The notes under the pieces were generated by a model. It was not told where the DNA came from and ran no database searches. It saw only the letters and a list, made by a program, of their open reading frames with translations. A stretch of DNA of 64,000 bases from Atherix ibis (lineage: Eukaryota; Arthropoda; Insecta; Diptera; Athericidae). Location of the stretch: positions 65,878,220 through 65,942,219 of the forward strand of contig OY282609.1 in assembly GCA_958298945.1 (NCBI GenBank). Direction: 5' to 3'. The position numbers and the translations under genes were made by a program. Shown piece by piece: positions 25,831 to 40,157 of the stretch. The first letter of the stretch is position 1, and each line of letters starts with the position of its first letter.

Positions 25831-28800
25831 CTTAGCAACAGTGCAGCAGCAAATCGCTGCACACGATCTCAACATTAATACTAACATTGATTTGTCTTAA
25901 TTTTTTTTACTATTCTTACGGCTAAAGAACCATTATGCTACGAAATATATATAAGAATTGTTGATCTCATCTGTTGTTTTTGTTAGCATTTTTGCTGTTG
26001 GTACTTGTGCTGCTGCGAAGATGGCACCACTGTGAGGTCGTACTCGTGGTAATGATTGTAGGTAGCGATGATATTCATTAGCTTAAGCGTTTTGACTGTT
26101 GCTTGGTGCTTTTACTACCTTAACATCTTAAACCAACCTTACTGCATGCATTTGAGGCATGAGTCTACCTTGCGTTGTTGGTTTTATTGCCTGAGATGCC
26201 AGGCACTCTGCCTGTTTAGCTAAGGTAACCGGGCGCACATATCTGGCGTACCTTTCGATTCGGATGTTAGTGTTAGTTGTCTTTCGTTGGTACTCAGATT
26301 TTTCTTTTAAAGAAATTACATATTAACTATAAAAAAAAATCATCAGCGTACTCGAACTTTTATTAAAGTATACCATATTATATTTAAAAAGAACAAACCG
26401 ATAGAATTGACACACATTAAATAAATCAATAACAAAATATTAAAGAAAAGGTTTGCTCAGTATTGGTACTATTACTATTCCTATTGCTGCTAAAGCAAAC
26501 ATTAGTGCCAATAACTAAAAGTGCTTTAATTTTTATTAGTATAAAAAAAATTTTGTAATTATTTTGTTTACACTAAAGTGTTGCAGTGAAATTGTAATTT
26601 TTTTTGTAAAAATATTTATTTTAGGTTATTAACAAATCTAAATTGTGCCGGATAATAGAGAAATTTTATTTATATTTTGTTTTTGAAATCTTTTCTATTA
26701 CATCATCATACAAATATTTACGAAGTGTTAATCAATGAGAGTTAAAAAAATTTTCCGCAATCTAAAATATTGAAGATATTTGATATAAGAATAGTTATTT
26801 TAATTGTGATTAAAATTATTTTTGTGGCTTTTATTTCTTGTATACATAAAAAATAGATAGAAAAACTAGCGATTTCAGTAAAATTTTAAAGAATTTCGAG
26901 GACTTTTTTGTTGTTGGAATTATCTTTTATAATTATGGAGTAAAGAAATAAGGTTGGTTTTATTTAAATAAATTATTTCCATTCTATTACAGATTATAGT
27001 ATGATATTTTATGCTATCCTCTTATGTATATGATATTTTTCGCTCTTACGTACTGATAATATTTTAAATTATTCAATCTGGAAATAGCTATTATGAATGG
27101 GGGGCGCCAAAATAACAGAATTTAAGTACATACAAAATCGAATAAAATAAACTTAAGGTCATTTTTGTATACCTTTCGTTCTTTATAAAAATTCCATCAG
27201 TTATCAATTTGAATTGGTTTTAGAACGCCTCTTTTTCGGTTACAACATGCTACATTAAAAATAGGATTTTTTTTTACATTTTATTTACAAACAATTGGAC
27301 GTTTATATAACATATCTGTTTAGCAGCTAAAAACTAAGTGTTTTCCTTAAGTTGTGTTTTAATTTTTATTTTGTTGATGGAACACCTCATGTTACTTGTA
27401 CAAGTCAGAGTTGAGCTATGTGATTCGGGATTTGAATCACAAAAAAAAAAAACCTAAATCATAAAAGTGGTACTTGCTACCAGACTTACATATTTCATGC
27501 TACGTATTTTCAAAATACAAAACAAAGAAATTTATTCGAAAGGCAACAGGCAAATTATCATTTCTGCTGCTAGTTGTTGTATGCCCTTCTTCTCAAAATA
27601 TATCCTGAGGGAATTTCCTCCCATTTTTTTCTCCCCTTTTAAAAGAGACCAGATACATATTTAAATACACTTAAAAAAAAAGAAAAAAAAGGAACATACG
27701 TACATATATAAAATATGTATTTTATAAGGTTTTATCAAAATAAAAACGACGATATTACATTTATTGCAGGTATCATCATTGGACATATTTCTAGAAGCAC
27801 CATTTTTGGTGCACATTTTGTTTTTTTTTAAATATTTTTAGCAATTACTAAACAACATCGTAATAAATCTTTGACACTTTCTTTAAGAATTTTGAATTTA
27901 TTACAAGAATGCTTTTGTATTCGTGGTTTCGTTTTATGGTTAGAAAAAAAATATCAAAATATAAGGTTTACTATGCGATTGTATATTTTCATTTATGAGA
28001 ACACCCATAGTTATGTATCTATATTATAATTCTTATTATTATTAAAATTATTAGATTTATTTATAACTTCCACCATCATCATCATCATTCTATCGTGAAA
28101 TAATTGCATTTGGCTGAGAACTAAGGAGATCGGTTAAAATATTACCGCAAGATTTAAAAGGCACGGATCAAAACACAATATATAAGATATTCTGTGCAAC
28201 CTTGTCATGACCTTGCGTCTTGTGGTAATTTCATTGGCATTGAGTATGCCACGTCTTGTCTGATTCTATAGATTCAACCGAAAACGTACAACAAGTACGA
28301 GTAAACAACTGTTGTTTGAAGGATCTGTGTATTCCATCCAGCCTAATAAAAATAAGGAGCCTTCGCGCATTGTCCTTATTGGGGCGCTTTTAAATTTTTT
28401 TTCGTCTTTTTCTTCTACTAAAATTGTTAGTAAAAGCAAACTCTATACGTTAACGACTAATACATTTTCTCTGTATGTGGAAAGTAGAACGAAACAAGAA
28501 TATAGATTATATAAATAAAAGAAAAAAATATAAGAAAATAAAGGAAGAGTGGATAGTGTTGTATTAGAAAACCGCAGCCCAACTCTTCAAAGAAAGAAAA
28601 AAAAACTATCATCATCAAAAAACCTATTATTCGTGTAAAAAGTTTACTCCATTTTTTTTGTCATGTATTTTGATGTTTTCGTTGTTTGAATTTTAATCAA
28701 TACATTTTTTATATCCTTCTTTTATCTTACTACTAAAAATAATCTAAGAGAACAGACTGTTAAAAGTAAACTTTTTTTTTTAAAAAATAGGAATTTTATT

Positions 28801-29145
28801 AAAACATACTTTTTGCATTATTTATTCAAAGTTGATAATAAAAAGAAAACATCCAAAAATCGCTGGTATGTTAAATTATTTTCTTGGGAGATTTGACCAA
28901 CAAACTAAGAAAATAATACTGATTGCCTAGAAAAATGGAGAGTTTCGATATTAAGCCAATAATCATAATCGAGCGTGGTACAACAAAGTAAAAATTCCAA
29001 AATGAGACGAAGAAATGGCCTAACCAACAAGACGCTACAAAAGCCAACCAAGACGACTGGTTTTTTTCGGTTCTTAATATATAAAAATTAAATAAAATAA
29101 AAACAATAAAAACAGAAAATAAGATACCAGATGCCACAGGTAGTC

Positions 29146-29190
29146 AAACTAACTAACTAACTAACCAACCAACCCACCAACCAACCAGCC
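29146..29190. repeat. AACT/AACC microsatellite
   Basis: An imperfect tetranucleotide run (ACTAACTAACTAACC, then CAACCAACC units), interrupted once by CCCACC. It is simple sequence about 0.5 kb upstream of the expanded start codon. Confidence 0.85.
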
Positions 29191-29699
29191 ACAGGTAACC
29201 CAGGTAGCTACATTTTCGAGGTTTTTTATGCATACTTCAAATTATGTTATGGGCTTTTTTTCTCGCGCCCCTCAAAAATATTATGTGGTTCCTTTTCGAT
29301 CCTACTCCCCCTCCCCCTCTCCACTTTACATCTCTTTTACTCTATCGATAACAACGAAAATATTGCGTATACACAAATATGACGATCTACAAAACTATCG
29401 AGTATAAGGAATGTCGACTTAGCGGGAAAAAAAACCATCAGAAAAAATATGTTGGCTTCGTCGTAATCGACATAATTTTTTCTTTTGACGTACACACACA
29501 CACAACTAGACTTGATTTTTGACCGTAATCTTTTTATTTCTTTAAAGCTTCTCAATATCATTACCTTCGGTTGTCTGATTAAATTTTTAAAAAAAATTCT
29601 GTAATATAAAATTCAGCATAAATGATTTATGTAGAAATATTTTTTATTTCATTATAGGAAATATTTCCTGAGGGGTTCTGCAGGTGGTAATGATGCAGC

Positions 29700-32600
29700 A
29701 TGCGAGCTTTTTGTACTGTCAGCGCGCCCTTAGAGGTATGCGCGCCACCAACAAGACCACTATCGCCGGGCTCACGATTTTTAGCGCTCAGGTAACTAAA
29801 TCTTATTTGTAAACTTAAAATTTCTCTATTCATCTCATTAATTTTTTCTTTTTGGCAAAATAACAATACGTCCTTTTTTTTCTTCAATAGGCTATTGGGA
29901 ATACCACAACCACGTACGCTTTACTTCCTGGTAGAAGCAAAAAGTCGTGTAAGAGAAGTTTATGCACAAACATGTCTGCATTTTGCAAAACAAGGAATGC
30001 AGGATACCGAATTATTCGGACTAGCTGTCTTAATAGGTAAGCTTTTATCAAAATTAGTAAAACAAGTTTGTCGCTTAAATCTTTTGTTTTAAAAAATTTC
30101 AATTTAGACATTTTGATTTTTTTCAATGTATTGAAATAATATCCTTTTGAATTTATTATTTTCGTTGCACCAAAAACCATAATATTTGATAGTCATAACG
30201 AAGGTATTAAATTTAAAAGGAACATTTTGCGATAACAACAATTAAATAAGAAATGATTATGTAAAATATAAAAAAAAAAATATCATAAATAAGTTCCAAT
30301 ATAATTGTACATACACATATGTCTGTATATACATACATAGATTCCACAGATTCCAAACAGTGTAAGAAAAAATAAAAATAAAGGAAAAGATTTAAATTAA
30401 AATAAAATCCCAAAGCCCCGCGAAAATAAAAATAAAAATACCAAACATCGTATAAATAAAGAATAAAGACGATTTGAGAGGCACCATAAAAATAAGAAGA
30501 GAAAGATGAACAAGACGAAAAACAGGCTCCGGTTCGTACTAAATAAAAGTAAAATCTTCTTATAGAGATGAACGAAAGAAATTCCTCAAGTTATATCCGT
30601 GCTGCTACCTGAATTACTGAACACGCGTCTCATGTCTTCGATCCTCTCGATCGTTTGTTCTAGGTTCGTCGTTTTGTCCACATGTGGTGCAATGGCAGAA
30701 TAGGGGATCAAAGTGTTCACGGGGCTTAGTTTATTATAAGATTTGAACTGAATGTAAGAAGTAAGCGTGTTCAGTGTTCAGCATATTCAATGTTCAGTAC
30801 CTTCCCCGTCTACGTCTCTCCATAATCATCATCATTGCTGGAATAACGATTTTAATGTCTGTACATAAGACGGCACCAGCCGCTGTTCTGTTTCAGATCT
30901 TATTCCAGTCTCTGCTGCCATTAGCATAAGTCCCCGCTTTTGAGGCTACCATCATTTGTTTGTTTGCTTTCATCTTCATTTTCAACTTCATCTGCAACCT
31001 CAAACTTAGACTTGCGTTAATTTCGACCTTAACTTCAATTCCAGCTTCAAGTTTAACTTCAATATTCAACATTATTTTTATGTTCTTTTACCATCAATAG
31101 TCTCAAATTTTAGTAAAAAAAATGTACAAGAACCAAATCAACAAGATTTTCCATCAATATATAAGATATTCATTTAGATTTAAAAAAAAACCTCTTAATG
31201 TACAATAAGAAAAAATAACGATGGTTAAAATGAATTAAAGAAAATAAAAAAGAAATGCTTGAAAAACTCTTTCTCACTTCGTCTCTTTCTTTATTTCTTG
31301 CTTTCTTTCTTTATTTTACTCAACATACAATATTATTTTGTCTTACTTTATGAGCACCCTGTGAATAATAAAAATGAATTCAATCGTGGCTCTAAACAGC
31401 TCGCTCTCTGCAAAAGTGAAATGAAGATCAACAGGACAGAGAATTTAGGGTGCGTTGAATGAATATTTCTGGATGACATGCTATAAAATTTTATTGATAT
31501 TCTTTTATTGAAATTATAGAAAAAAAGCAACAGGCCAAAAAAATTCCCCAACTTCAAACATGTGCAAAAATTGTTGGTTTTTTTTACTATATTTTTTTTG
31601 TAGACGTAAAAAAAACCCAAATGAACATTATTTTCATTTTTTATTCAATAATATTTTATTGATTCTAGTCAGGAGATTACTATTACTAATACTACTACTA
31701 TTTAAACTGGTTTTGCTTTTTTATTTCTACTGTTTTTTTTTCAATTAAATTTGATACAATAAATTATCAAATAAATGCAAACGCCTAATAATTTCTATAT
31801 AAACTTGAAAAAAATTTTTCCTAATAGAATACGAGCTTTAAATTAGTTACTTATTATCATAGACGAAAGCTGAATTTGGTTTTTTTTCCAACTAGAACAA
31901 AATAAAAAAGGGAAAACCATTTTTTTTGACTAACAGACTATTTAATAGTGTGCTGGCGTCTTTAAATTCATGCATTTATTAAAATTAAAAGTTTTTTCCG
32001 TATTAAAATTAATACTAAACTGGAAGGTCATACATATACGAGGTCTGTTCAAAAAGTATCGCGAATTTTGAGTTTCTGTGGGTTACGTATATTCGATTTT
32101 CGATTTTTTGTGGCGTTATGTTGGTACTCATGTCTATCACTTATGCCGACAAGTTCGGCCATTTTGAATGTTCAGTTAATTTTTGACAGCTGCTTTGCTT
32201 GCACGTCTTCGATTGTTGGCCATTTTCGATCAAAAACAGCATCGCATTAACATTGCTAAGGAGCTGTTGGACTCTCTCCGTGACGACCCAAATTTGCTCC
32301 AGAAGGTCATAACTGGTGACGAATCATGTTACGAAAAAAGGGAAGCTGGCGCACGAGCCAAAACGAAAAAAGCGCGACAAGTTCGGTCGAATGTGAAGGT
32401 TTTGCTTACAATTTTCTTCGATTGCAGGGGCGTGGTGCATCATGAGTTCTTGCCACAGTGTAGAACGATCAACAAGCAATATTACCAGAAACGCCCGGAT
32501 TTGTGGGAGAAGAAAAATGGGCTTTTGCACCATGATAACGCCCCTGCTTACGCATCGTTGCTTGTGCACGAATTTTTGGGTAAAAACAATACACTAATAA

Positions 32601-35600
32601 TGCCGCAGCCACCGTATTCCCCAGATCTGGCCCCCGATGACTTTTTATTGTTCCCGAAACAGTTTCTTTGATCCATTTTTTGGAATTGGCAAAAATCAAA
32701 GACGAGCCAAAACACGTGCAAACAAAGCAGCTATTAAAAATTAACTGAATATTCAAAATGGCCGAACTTATCGGCTTAAGTGAAAGAGATGAGTAAAATC
32801 AAAAATCGAATAAACGTATCCCGCGGAAATTCAAAATTCGTGATACTTTTTGAACAGACCTCGTATAATATAAAAAGTATTCTAAACCGCATTTTTGATA
32901 ATTTATTTAGAAATTGCAAATTTTTTTGATGAAGTTAAATAATCATTAATAATTGACAAGTAAAGAATAATTAACAGCATACATTTTATATTGTCGGCTT
33001 TCTTTTTATTATTTTGAAAATTATTCAATTTAATTTATAATATTCCATTGACTATATGATCTACATTATAAATTTTTTTTTGTTTTCTTACCAAATGGTT
33101 CAAAATATTATTTAAAATATAAAATTTTTTCAAAAACAAAACATAATTGGCATTCTTAGCAAAATAAATTTCATACCGTAAAGAATATCAAGAAAAAATA
33201 ACCTAAGCGACAACGATACGCTGCAGACACGAGAATTAGATTCTTAAGTAAATGAAAAAAAACAACAAGAAAAATTTCACAAAAATGAGAAAGTAACAAA
33301 AAAAAGAAAGATGTTGCAAGAGAAAGATGGAAAGACTATTTCTCTTTTTGTATCTGAAAAAGACTTAAATATAAAACAGAAAAACCAATACTGACTCTGA
33401 AATTAGAAATAAGAAAAAATAGAAAGAAAAAAATGAGAGCGACAAGTTTAAAATTTCGAGGAAAAATTGAGATGAAGGCGAAAATTATGATTAAATCAAC
33501 TGAAAAAAATATTCCTTCTAGTGTACAATCAGCATTGGCCATTAAGACCTGTATCTTAAAGTCCAATGATGATGATCAGTCATCGCCTCATAAATATAGC
33601 ATTGAACAAATAAAGTCCATTATCACCGTCATAAAATAACCAAATAAAGTTTACATGATGTAGTTAATCAAACAATGTTGATTGCTTTCAATGTAGAAGA
33701 CAAGCTAATCTAAAGTGCTTACAGACAACAAGTCTATATAAATTCGAGGAAATCACAACAATATTTTTATCTAAGGCCTACACTTTGCAGAAATTTCAAA
33801 TATGCGTTTAAGCAATTAAGAACCCAAATTTTTAACAGAGATTTTGTGTGGGTTGAAATTTTCCATTTTGTTTGGTATTAAATTTAGAAAAAATCTAGGA
33901 TATTCATCGTCCTTGCCCCAAGATTATAAGCGTTAAACGTTTTTAAGGAAACAAAACTAATTACACCAAATTTTTATTAAAATAAAAATAAATTGAATTT
34001 TAAAAATATTTATAAGTATTCTCGTAAGTAGGGACTTTTCTTTTTCAAAAAAAAAAAGAAAAAACAACTACCCATTTGCCCACCAAAAAACAAACAAAAT
34101 TGGTATTTGAAATATTTCCGCATTTATTTTCCGTTTAGATTTGTTGTACGCGATTAGTAGTTAGTTAGTTTATAATGAAAAATGTAGACGCACACAACCC
34201 ACCCACAAACTCGCGATAGTGATCGATTACGAATTAGATAGAAAGAGATAGAAGCCGGCATCTGGCATTTTATACCGTTTTGAAAATATGCACATATTCA
34301 TAAATTAACTGATTCTCCAATTCTGGTATAATAGTCATAATATTCCTTTCAAAATTTATACGAATATTCTTTTTTACAAATATTTACCATTTTCTCAATG
34401 TATTTTTTATTTACATTTTACCTGCTGACATTAATCAATTGATTATTTTTATAGAAATTGCAAAATTTTTTTCATAATTGTTTCTGTTTGCAATTTGAGC
34501 TTCCTTTTTTGATTATGTTTTGTGCTTTATTTGAGATTTGAGATCAATGGCATTTAGAGAGTAGGAAAACTATTCGAATTTGGATAAGATATAATTCTTT
34601 TTGGCAACCATGGTATGTTATCTAAAAGAATAAGTATAACAATGCATAGAAGAAATCTGAAATTGGTAAAGAAGCTAAAAGAAAAAGAAAACTTACGAAG
34701 AACAATTTATGAAAGAAGTTAAAGAACTTCGACATGAAAAAAATAACCAACAACACACTTGCACCGCATTCCAAGGGTTGGCAGCAAAATGCCAACAATA
34801 CGAAAGAATTTTCACTGATGTTCCTCTCTCCTTTACGTTTCGATATTCTAGTGTTTTTGGATGACGACGAGATCAAAAATCAAGATGATGGGAAAAGAAG
34901 CGAATAAAAATAGTAATGCTGTTGTGATACTGGTTACGATGTTGACGATAATCGCAATATTTTAGATGACAATTACCATTAAAAAATAGCAGACTTAAAA
35001 ATGAAGGGTATTGAGATGGACTTTAATTTACAATACGCAGATTCCAATTAACATATTCTTAATAAAAAAAATAGTTACTATTTAAGTAATACATAAATGG
35101 GAACTTACATATTTTTTTTTTTAATACTTATACTCGTTAAGTGTTGAGTCCAAAATCAATGTGAAACAATTGCATGAAAAAAAAAATACACTCACTAGTC
35201 GGACATACGAAAATTCTAATAATCGAAGAGGTTTAAGAATTGATATATGGTATTGTGTATGCATAATTTGTGTCGAATGCAGTGCCATCTTAACTAATAA
35301 GAATGAAGTTTGAAAAAGAAATGCTGGAACTCAAAACAGTTGGGGAGAAAAACGGTTGACAGACAAATAGACCAACAGACAAATAGATAACCAGATATTA
35401 AGAAAGACATGCAGACAGAACATCCAACCGACAAGGAATTTAGACGTGTTTTCATATAATTGACTGACTTCAGCTCTTTAAGCTTTTTCACATTTGCTGG
35501 ATCAGTTGGAATCCGGTTGATTATCACAAATTACACCATGAAGCGCCACACAATTATTTCCAATAAATTAAAGAATTCCAAACTTAGGCTCTTTAGTTGG

Positions 35601-38600
35601 TTTTCTTTTTTATTTGCACCTTTTCATTAGTTTCGTCTCATACTTTTATTTTATACCCATACAGGTGCAAATTGCGTACAAATATTGCATGTTCTTTCTG
35701 TTATTATTCCGTTTTACGCTAGATTTCCAATTGTTACTATTCGATTCTGTTAGCGTTTTGCTATTATATAAAATTCCCGCGTTCATTATCACTCGTTAAA
35801 TATTAGAAAAATAATCTAATGAATATTTTCAGATGGCGAATACATGTTTGCCGATCCAGAGAGCAAATTATCAAAATATGGCCCAAAAAGTTGGAGATCA
35901 TCTCACACTCACGTATGTTTATATAATAAAAATATGCTTTTAAAGATTAATAATAAACTAAATAGATTTAATTAATAAATAATATTTTAATAGGGTTTGG
36001 ATGCAAATGGCCGACCTCTCCTAGAATTACATTTTCGAGTGCAATTCTATATCGAGAGTCCCTTTATCCTACGAGATGAAACATCCCGTCATAATTATTA
36101 TTTACAACTTAAGGCGAATGTAGCTAGCAGGGATGTTCCGAAAGAATATTCCGAACAATCAATGGTGTTACTTGGTGGTTTAGCATTGCAAGCCGATTTT
36201 GGAGATTGTCCAGACGACGATGCTGGCCAATTAATATCAATTGCAAGTGGTAGTAGTATGGCAACTGGGAATACTGGAACACTAAAAACAAATAGCATTG
36301 GAAAGGGTATTAGCGGTAATGGTGGTAGTATCATAAATAAAAGTAGTTGTAACAAAAGCCATAGCAATGGTGCCGATGGTGCGGGATCATCATCTTCATT
36401 ATCATCAGCCACACCGTTAGCAGCTACTTCCACAACACCTCAAGATAATAGAATTACTACCAGTAATATCAATAGTAACAGTAGCAATAATACTAACAGC
36501 ACCAGCAGTATTGGCAACAAATTGAACACAGCAACGGTACCACCATCAGGTACAGCAATGCCATCTATAGCGCCGGTAATAGGAACTACTAAGTCATCAT
36601 TATGTATGGTCGGTGATTATTTCCGCTGCGATGAATACATTCCAGTGAGTATTAGATCAACTTGGGGTGCTAATGCGTTACGTTCATGTCACCGTGAAAA
36701 TCGTGGCATGACACGTTCCGTTGCCGAACTAAATTACATACGACAGGCGTGTGCACTATACGATGCCATAAATGCGCACGTCTATCGAATGAAATTAACA
36801 AAAAACGAAGCCGGCTCAGGATCCGTTTGGATTATAGTTTATGCGAAAGGTATTAAAATTTACGGCGAAAATACTCAACCAATCACATTCCTCTGGCCAA
36901 ATATAATCAAATTAAGTTTCGAAAGGAAAAAATTTGAAATTCGCTCAGGTGATAATAAGATAACATTATATTCGGCTAGCGATGAGAAAAATAAAATGTT
37001 GCTGACACTATGTAAGGAGACTCACCAGTTTAGTATGAAAATTGCGGCACGGCTCAAGGAAGCAAAGAAACGCGAAGAGGAAGAAAGCGATTGTCTGCAC
37101 ACATGCTACATATACTCAAGAAGTCTCAATTTGCCATATAAGAATAAGAATGATCAACGCATATCAGTCATATCGAGTACAAGTTCAAATACAACATCGG
37201 GAATCGTAAGTGACCGGGTACATTCTGAAGATGAGCTGGAAATTATGATAAATAGCCCGCCAGCTGTGCCAATAGCTGCTCCATCAACCGAAAGTTTGGC
37301 ACTAGCACATTTGTTGGATCGGCCAAGTGTTAGTCGGCAGACATCCTCAGTTGGACAAGTTTCGCTTAAAGATTTGGAAGATCAATTGGCAGCAGCACTT
37401 TCAGTACGATCGATAAGCAGTGAATCAACAGGTGATCATAATTCTGATCGACTCAGAGTTGGTAATGATTCCAATGAGACGGACTCACCCAATTCCCAGC
37501 ATAACATTGGTTCACAGTGCTCGTCCACATGTAGTACTGTTGTTGTTGCGACCGATACAATTACCCTGTCATCACTAACAGCCCACACAACAACGGCAAT
37601 ACGTCGGCCATCGACATCTAGTAGTCTAGAATTGGGATTCAGCCATACCGCCCAAAACTCTATTCTAAGCGAGGGAGCAAGTATCTGCATAGATCACGAG
37701 TTCATATCCGTAAACGACAATGAGGCTGAAAGCTTATCGGGTGTATATACGCTGGCACATGCACCACCAACAGAAACTTCTGGCGTATATACTATGAACA
37801 GCAGTGACATGACTGGCCAATCATCTGAAATAGCTGAATCCGAAAGTCATGATAGTTCCCATTACGGAAGTTTTAAGCCAAAAAATGAAATTGGTGACAA
37901 CCGCATGGTAGAAAATATTGATTCGGTTGATGGAAAATATCGCAATAGAATTGAAAATGAAGACATTGGTAATTTTCGTCTGCGTTCCGATTCAAATGTA
38001 AGCGGATCTGGTTCATTTAGAGGTGACGGTAGCGATCCGACCGATAACAAACATACATTGTTAAGTGCCGAAGAACTGACTGATCTTATTGTTGGACGAG
38101 GTACTTATCCGTCACGAAAAACAGTCAGTAATACGTTAGATTCAGATTGCGATTACGTTACACTACCTATTCCTCTCGAAGGCGATAGTTACTTGCAAGG
38201 TCATGAGGATACAGCACCTACTGAAGATAATGACGATATTGATGACTTACTACCGTCCAATCCACCGGCACCACCGAAACGTATAGATAGTAATGTGCAT
38301 AGGTCACTTTCTAGTTTGGTTGATATTCGAACACGTTCCCCACCACCATATCATTCAAGACATGAGAAAACCGGATTATGTGGACCACCAATCCGAAAAG
38401 AACCCCAAATTATTATGCCTTTAGGAGAGCCGCCACCATATCCAGTGCAGCAACCAAGAACAAAATCAAAAAGCAATAGTAGGCTGCCAATATACCCAAA
38501 TACAATAGTGCCTACAACATTGGCATCGCCCGTATTGCTTCCCGAGGAAGTTACCGCTCGCTTTATAACGACACGACCTCAAATAAGTATTCTTAAAGCT

Positions 38601-40157
38601 CATACCTCAGTAATTAACGAAACTCCGAAACCAAGTTATACAGCATCAACTATACCGCCACCAACAACAATTCACCCTCACGCCGCATCGCAGCCTCAAA
38701 TTCAACCTCATTTGACGCAAGTGCCAAGCACTATTGGAATACCAATAGTACCATACAATTTCCATACAACTCGAAGGAGTATGTCTGCAATACCTCCACC
38801 ACCACCACCATATCCGGAGGTAAAACCACCACCTAGAACTTGTGTATTACTTCCAGTTATTAAGCCGCGGCAATATTTACCACCGCCACCGCCAACATTA
38901 CCACGGCAACCGCCACCTCCACCGCCGCCACAATTAGCAACAGTCTACACTAGCCAATTGGCCCGGTCACAGATTGAATTGTACCAGCAACAATTGTATA
39001 GCGATGTCGACTATGTTATTTATCCACTGCAAGATCCCGCTGTCAGCCAACAAGAATATCTGGATGCAAAACAAGGATCAATACTAGCAGCAATGGCTCA
39101 AAGTCCTCCGCCACCGCCTTATCTAGCCTACCATACAGCAAATGCGCATACAAGCACCTGGGACGCTTGTAAGGGTCATGCAATCTATCGAAGTACTCCT
39201 TATTTACCACTTGCCCTATCAGCACATTCCAGATATGCTTCAACACAGAATTTGTCCGATACCTACGTACAATTACCAAGTGCCTATTCTTCGTTGTATA
39301 GCCCATCAGTGGCAAGCCTTTGTTCGTCTTATGAACCACCGCCACCACCACCATTACGACCTACAACATTACCAACAGCGTCAACAATGTTTGCACGCTC
39401 AAGATCCGATGATAATATATTGAACTCGATTGAGTCAATGCCAAAAATCAAACGATTACCACCACCCCCACCCCCACCACATCAATATCGTCGAACAAAA
39501 AAACCACCAATGCCGGAGCCAATTGAAAAACCTCCTCCACCTAGTAAGTACATCGAAACCTATCGACAGTACCTAAATGCATTTTTATTAATTATTTCTT
39601 AACTTACAGTTCCGAATAAGCCAATAGCACCTACGCTCAACGCCATCTGTAATAATACCATTTTGAGTGCTACCGTTAATCATAACATCAATTTTGGTAC
39701 TAATTTGTCATCAGTGGCGCATTCTCCACACCGCATTCAACATCAAACTCAAACTTCAGCGTCCAGTGGAGAATTAACGAGCGGAGGAGGTGTGTCCACC
39801 ATTGATATCCAAGTTCTTCGCGAGAAGAGCAAACATATGGATTTACCGCTAATATCGGCTCTCTGTAACGATCGTTCCCTACTCAAGCAGACAAAGGCAT
39901 TCGTAATGCCAAAACACCCACGGCCAACATCGAACAACTCACTATCTAGTATAGCGTCAACTAAGTCAAAATATCCTGTATCAGGACTAAGTACAAATCA
40001 ACTAACAAAACCGCGTAAAACATCCGTCAGTCATCGTCATCCGAATGACAAACTTCCCCCATTGCCAGTCCAGACAGCTGAAGCGAACAATTACGTTATG
40101 GATCCTACACCAGCTTCTATTAAACACAAAAATTTCAATTCTCAATCAAATGCATAA
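29700..40157 (+). CDS. ex: Expanded, FERM-domain Hippo pathway regulator
   Basis: The coding exons are 29700-29791, 29891-30036, 35833-35912, 35994-39543 and 39610-40157. All introns are GT-AG and phases join cleanly, giving 1471 codons (Drosophila Ex is about 1430). The start M-R-A-F-C-T-V-S-A-P-L-E-V matches Drosophila Ex. The N-terminal FERM domain spans exons 1-4. Its F1/F2 part (TLYFLVEAKSRVREVY, DGEYMFADPESKLSKYG) is separated by a Ser/Asn/Thr-rich insert (about residues 190-309) from the F3 lobe (about 380-465, including FLWPNIIKLSFERKKFEIRS). A TSGIVS motif at 507-512 equals the Slimb/beta-TrCP degron known in Drosophila Ex. Four PPPY motifs end at Tyr 892, 922, 1046 and 1149, within proline-rich tracts; such motifs bind Yorkie WW domains. 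In the family, Ex acts at the apical cortex with Merlin and Kibra to activate Hippo-Warts. The gene appears intact. Confidence 0.97.
30037..35832 (+). other. Expanded intron 2 (5.8 kb)
   Basis: The donor is GTAAGC directly after the codon phase-1 G at 30036. The acceptor is TTTTCAG, ending at 35832. The large intron holds a foldback mariner (32037-32865) and simple sequence, including A-rich runs and a degenerate ACAGACAAATAG-type repeat near 35355-35400. No coding exon or RNA gene is recognised. Its size contrasts with the ~100 bp and shorter introns elsewhere in the gene, so first-intron-type regulatory DNA could lie here (inference). Confidence 0.85.
32037..32865 (+). mobile_element. Foldback-type mariner copy E, inside expanded intron 2
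   Basis: TA at 32037-32038 and 32864-32865 bounds the element, with ends CGAGGTCTGTTCAAAAAGTA and complement. The right inverted arm starts at CCCGAAACAGTTTCTTTG (about 32654). The transposase N-terminus is deleted, with the arm joining near F-D-Q-K-Q-H-R-I-N. An open frame of 162 codons remains (32183-32671), holding VITGDES (first Asp; the following Trp reads Cys), HHDNAPAY (second) and YSPDLAPDDF (third). An internal deletion lies after GDESC. The sequence lies in the same direction as expanded and should be spliced out. Confidence 0.92.

Larger units (their letters stand above)
21285..29657. other. Region upstream of expanded
   Basis: About 8.4 kb without a confidently identified gene. 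It probably holds 5' noncoding exons and regulatory DNA of expanded. CpG-richer islets stand out from the AT-rich background at about 23450-23560 (many CGCG/GCGC) and 24930-24990 (GCGCGC runs). A longer, more balanced-composition stretch runs from 25200 to 26290. A GAT trinucleotide repeat lies at 25673-25694. The short frame starting M-A-D-E-L-A near 24427 stops after 15 codons and was not called. Confidence 0.5.
29690..36079 (+). other. Overlapping alternate-frame ORF across expanded exons 1-4
   Basis: Two tandem upstream ATGs (29690, 29693) lie 10 and 7 bases before the expanded start codon, in a different frame. When the expanded introns are removed, this frame stays open through all of exon 1 (34 codons), exon 2 (48 codons), exon 3 and into exon 4, ending at TGA 36077-36079. 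That is about 137 codons overlapping the region encoding the FERM F1 lobe. It begins M-M-Q-H-A-S-F-L-Y-C and is basic and Thr-rich. It could be an upstream overlapping ORF that lowers Expanded translation, or simply a chance open frame. No homology is recognised. Confidence 0.4.
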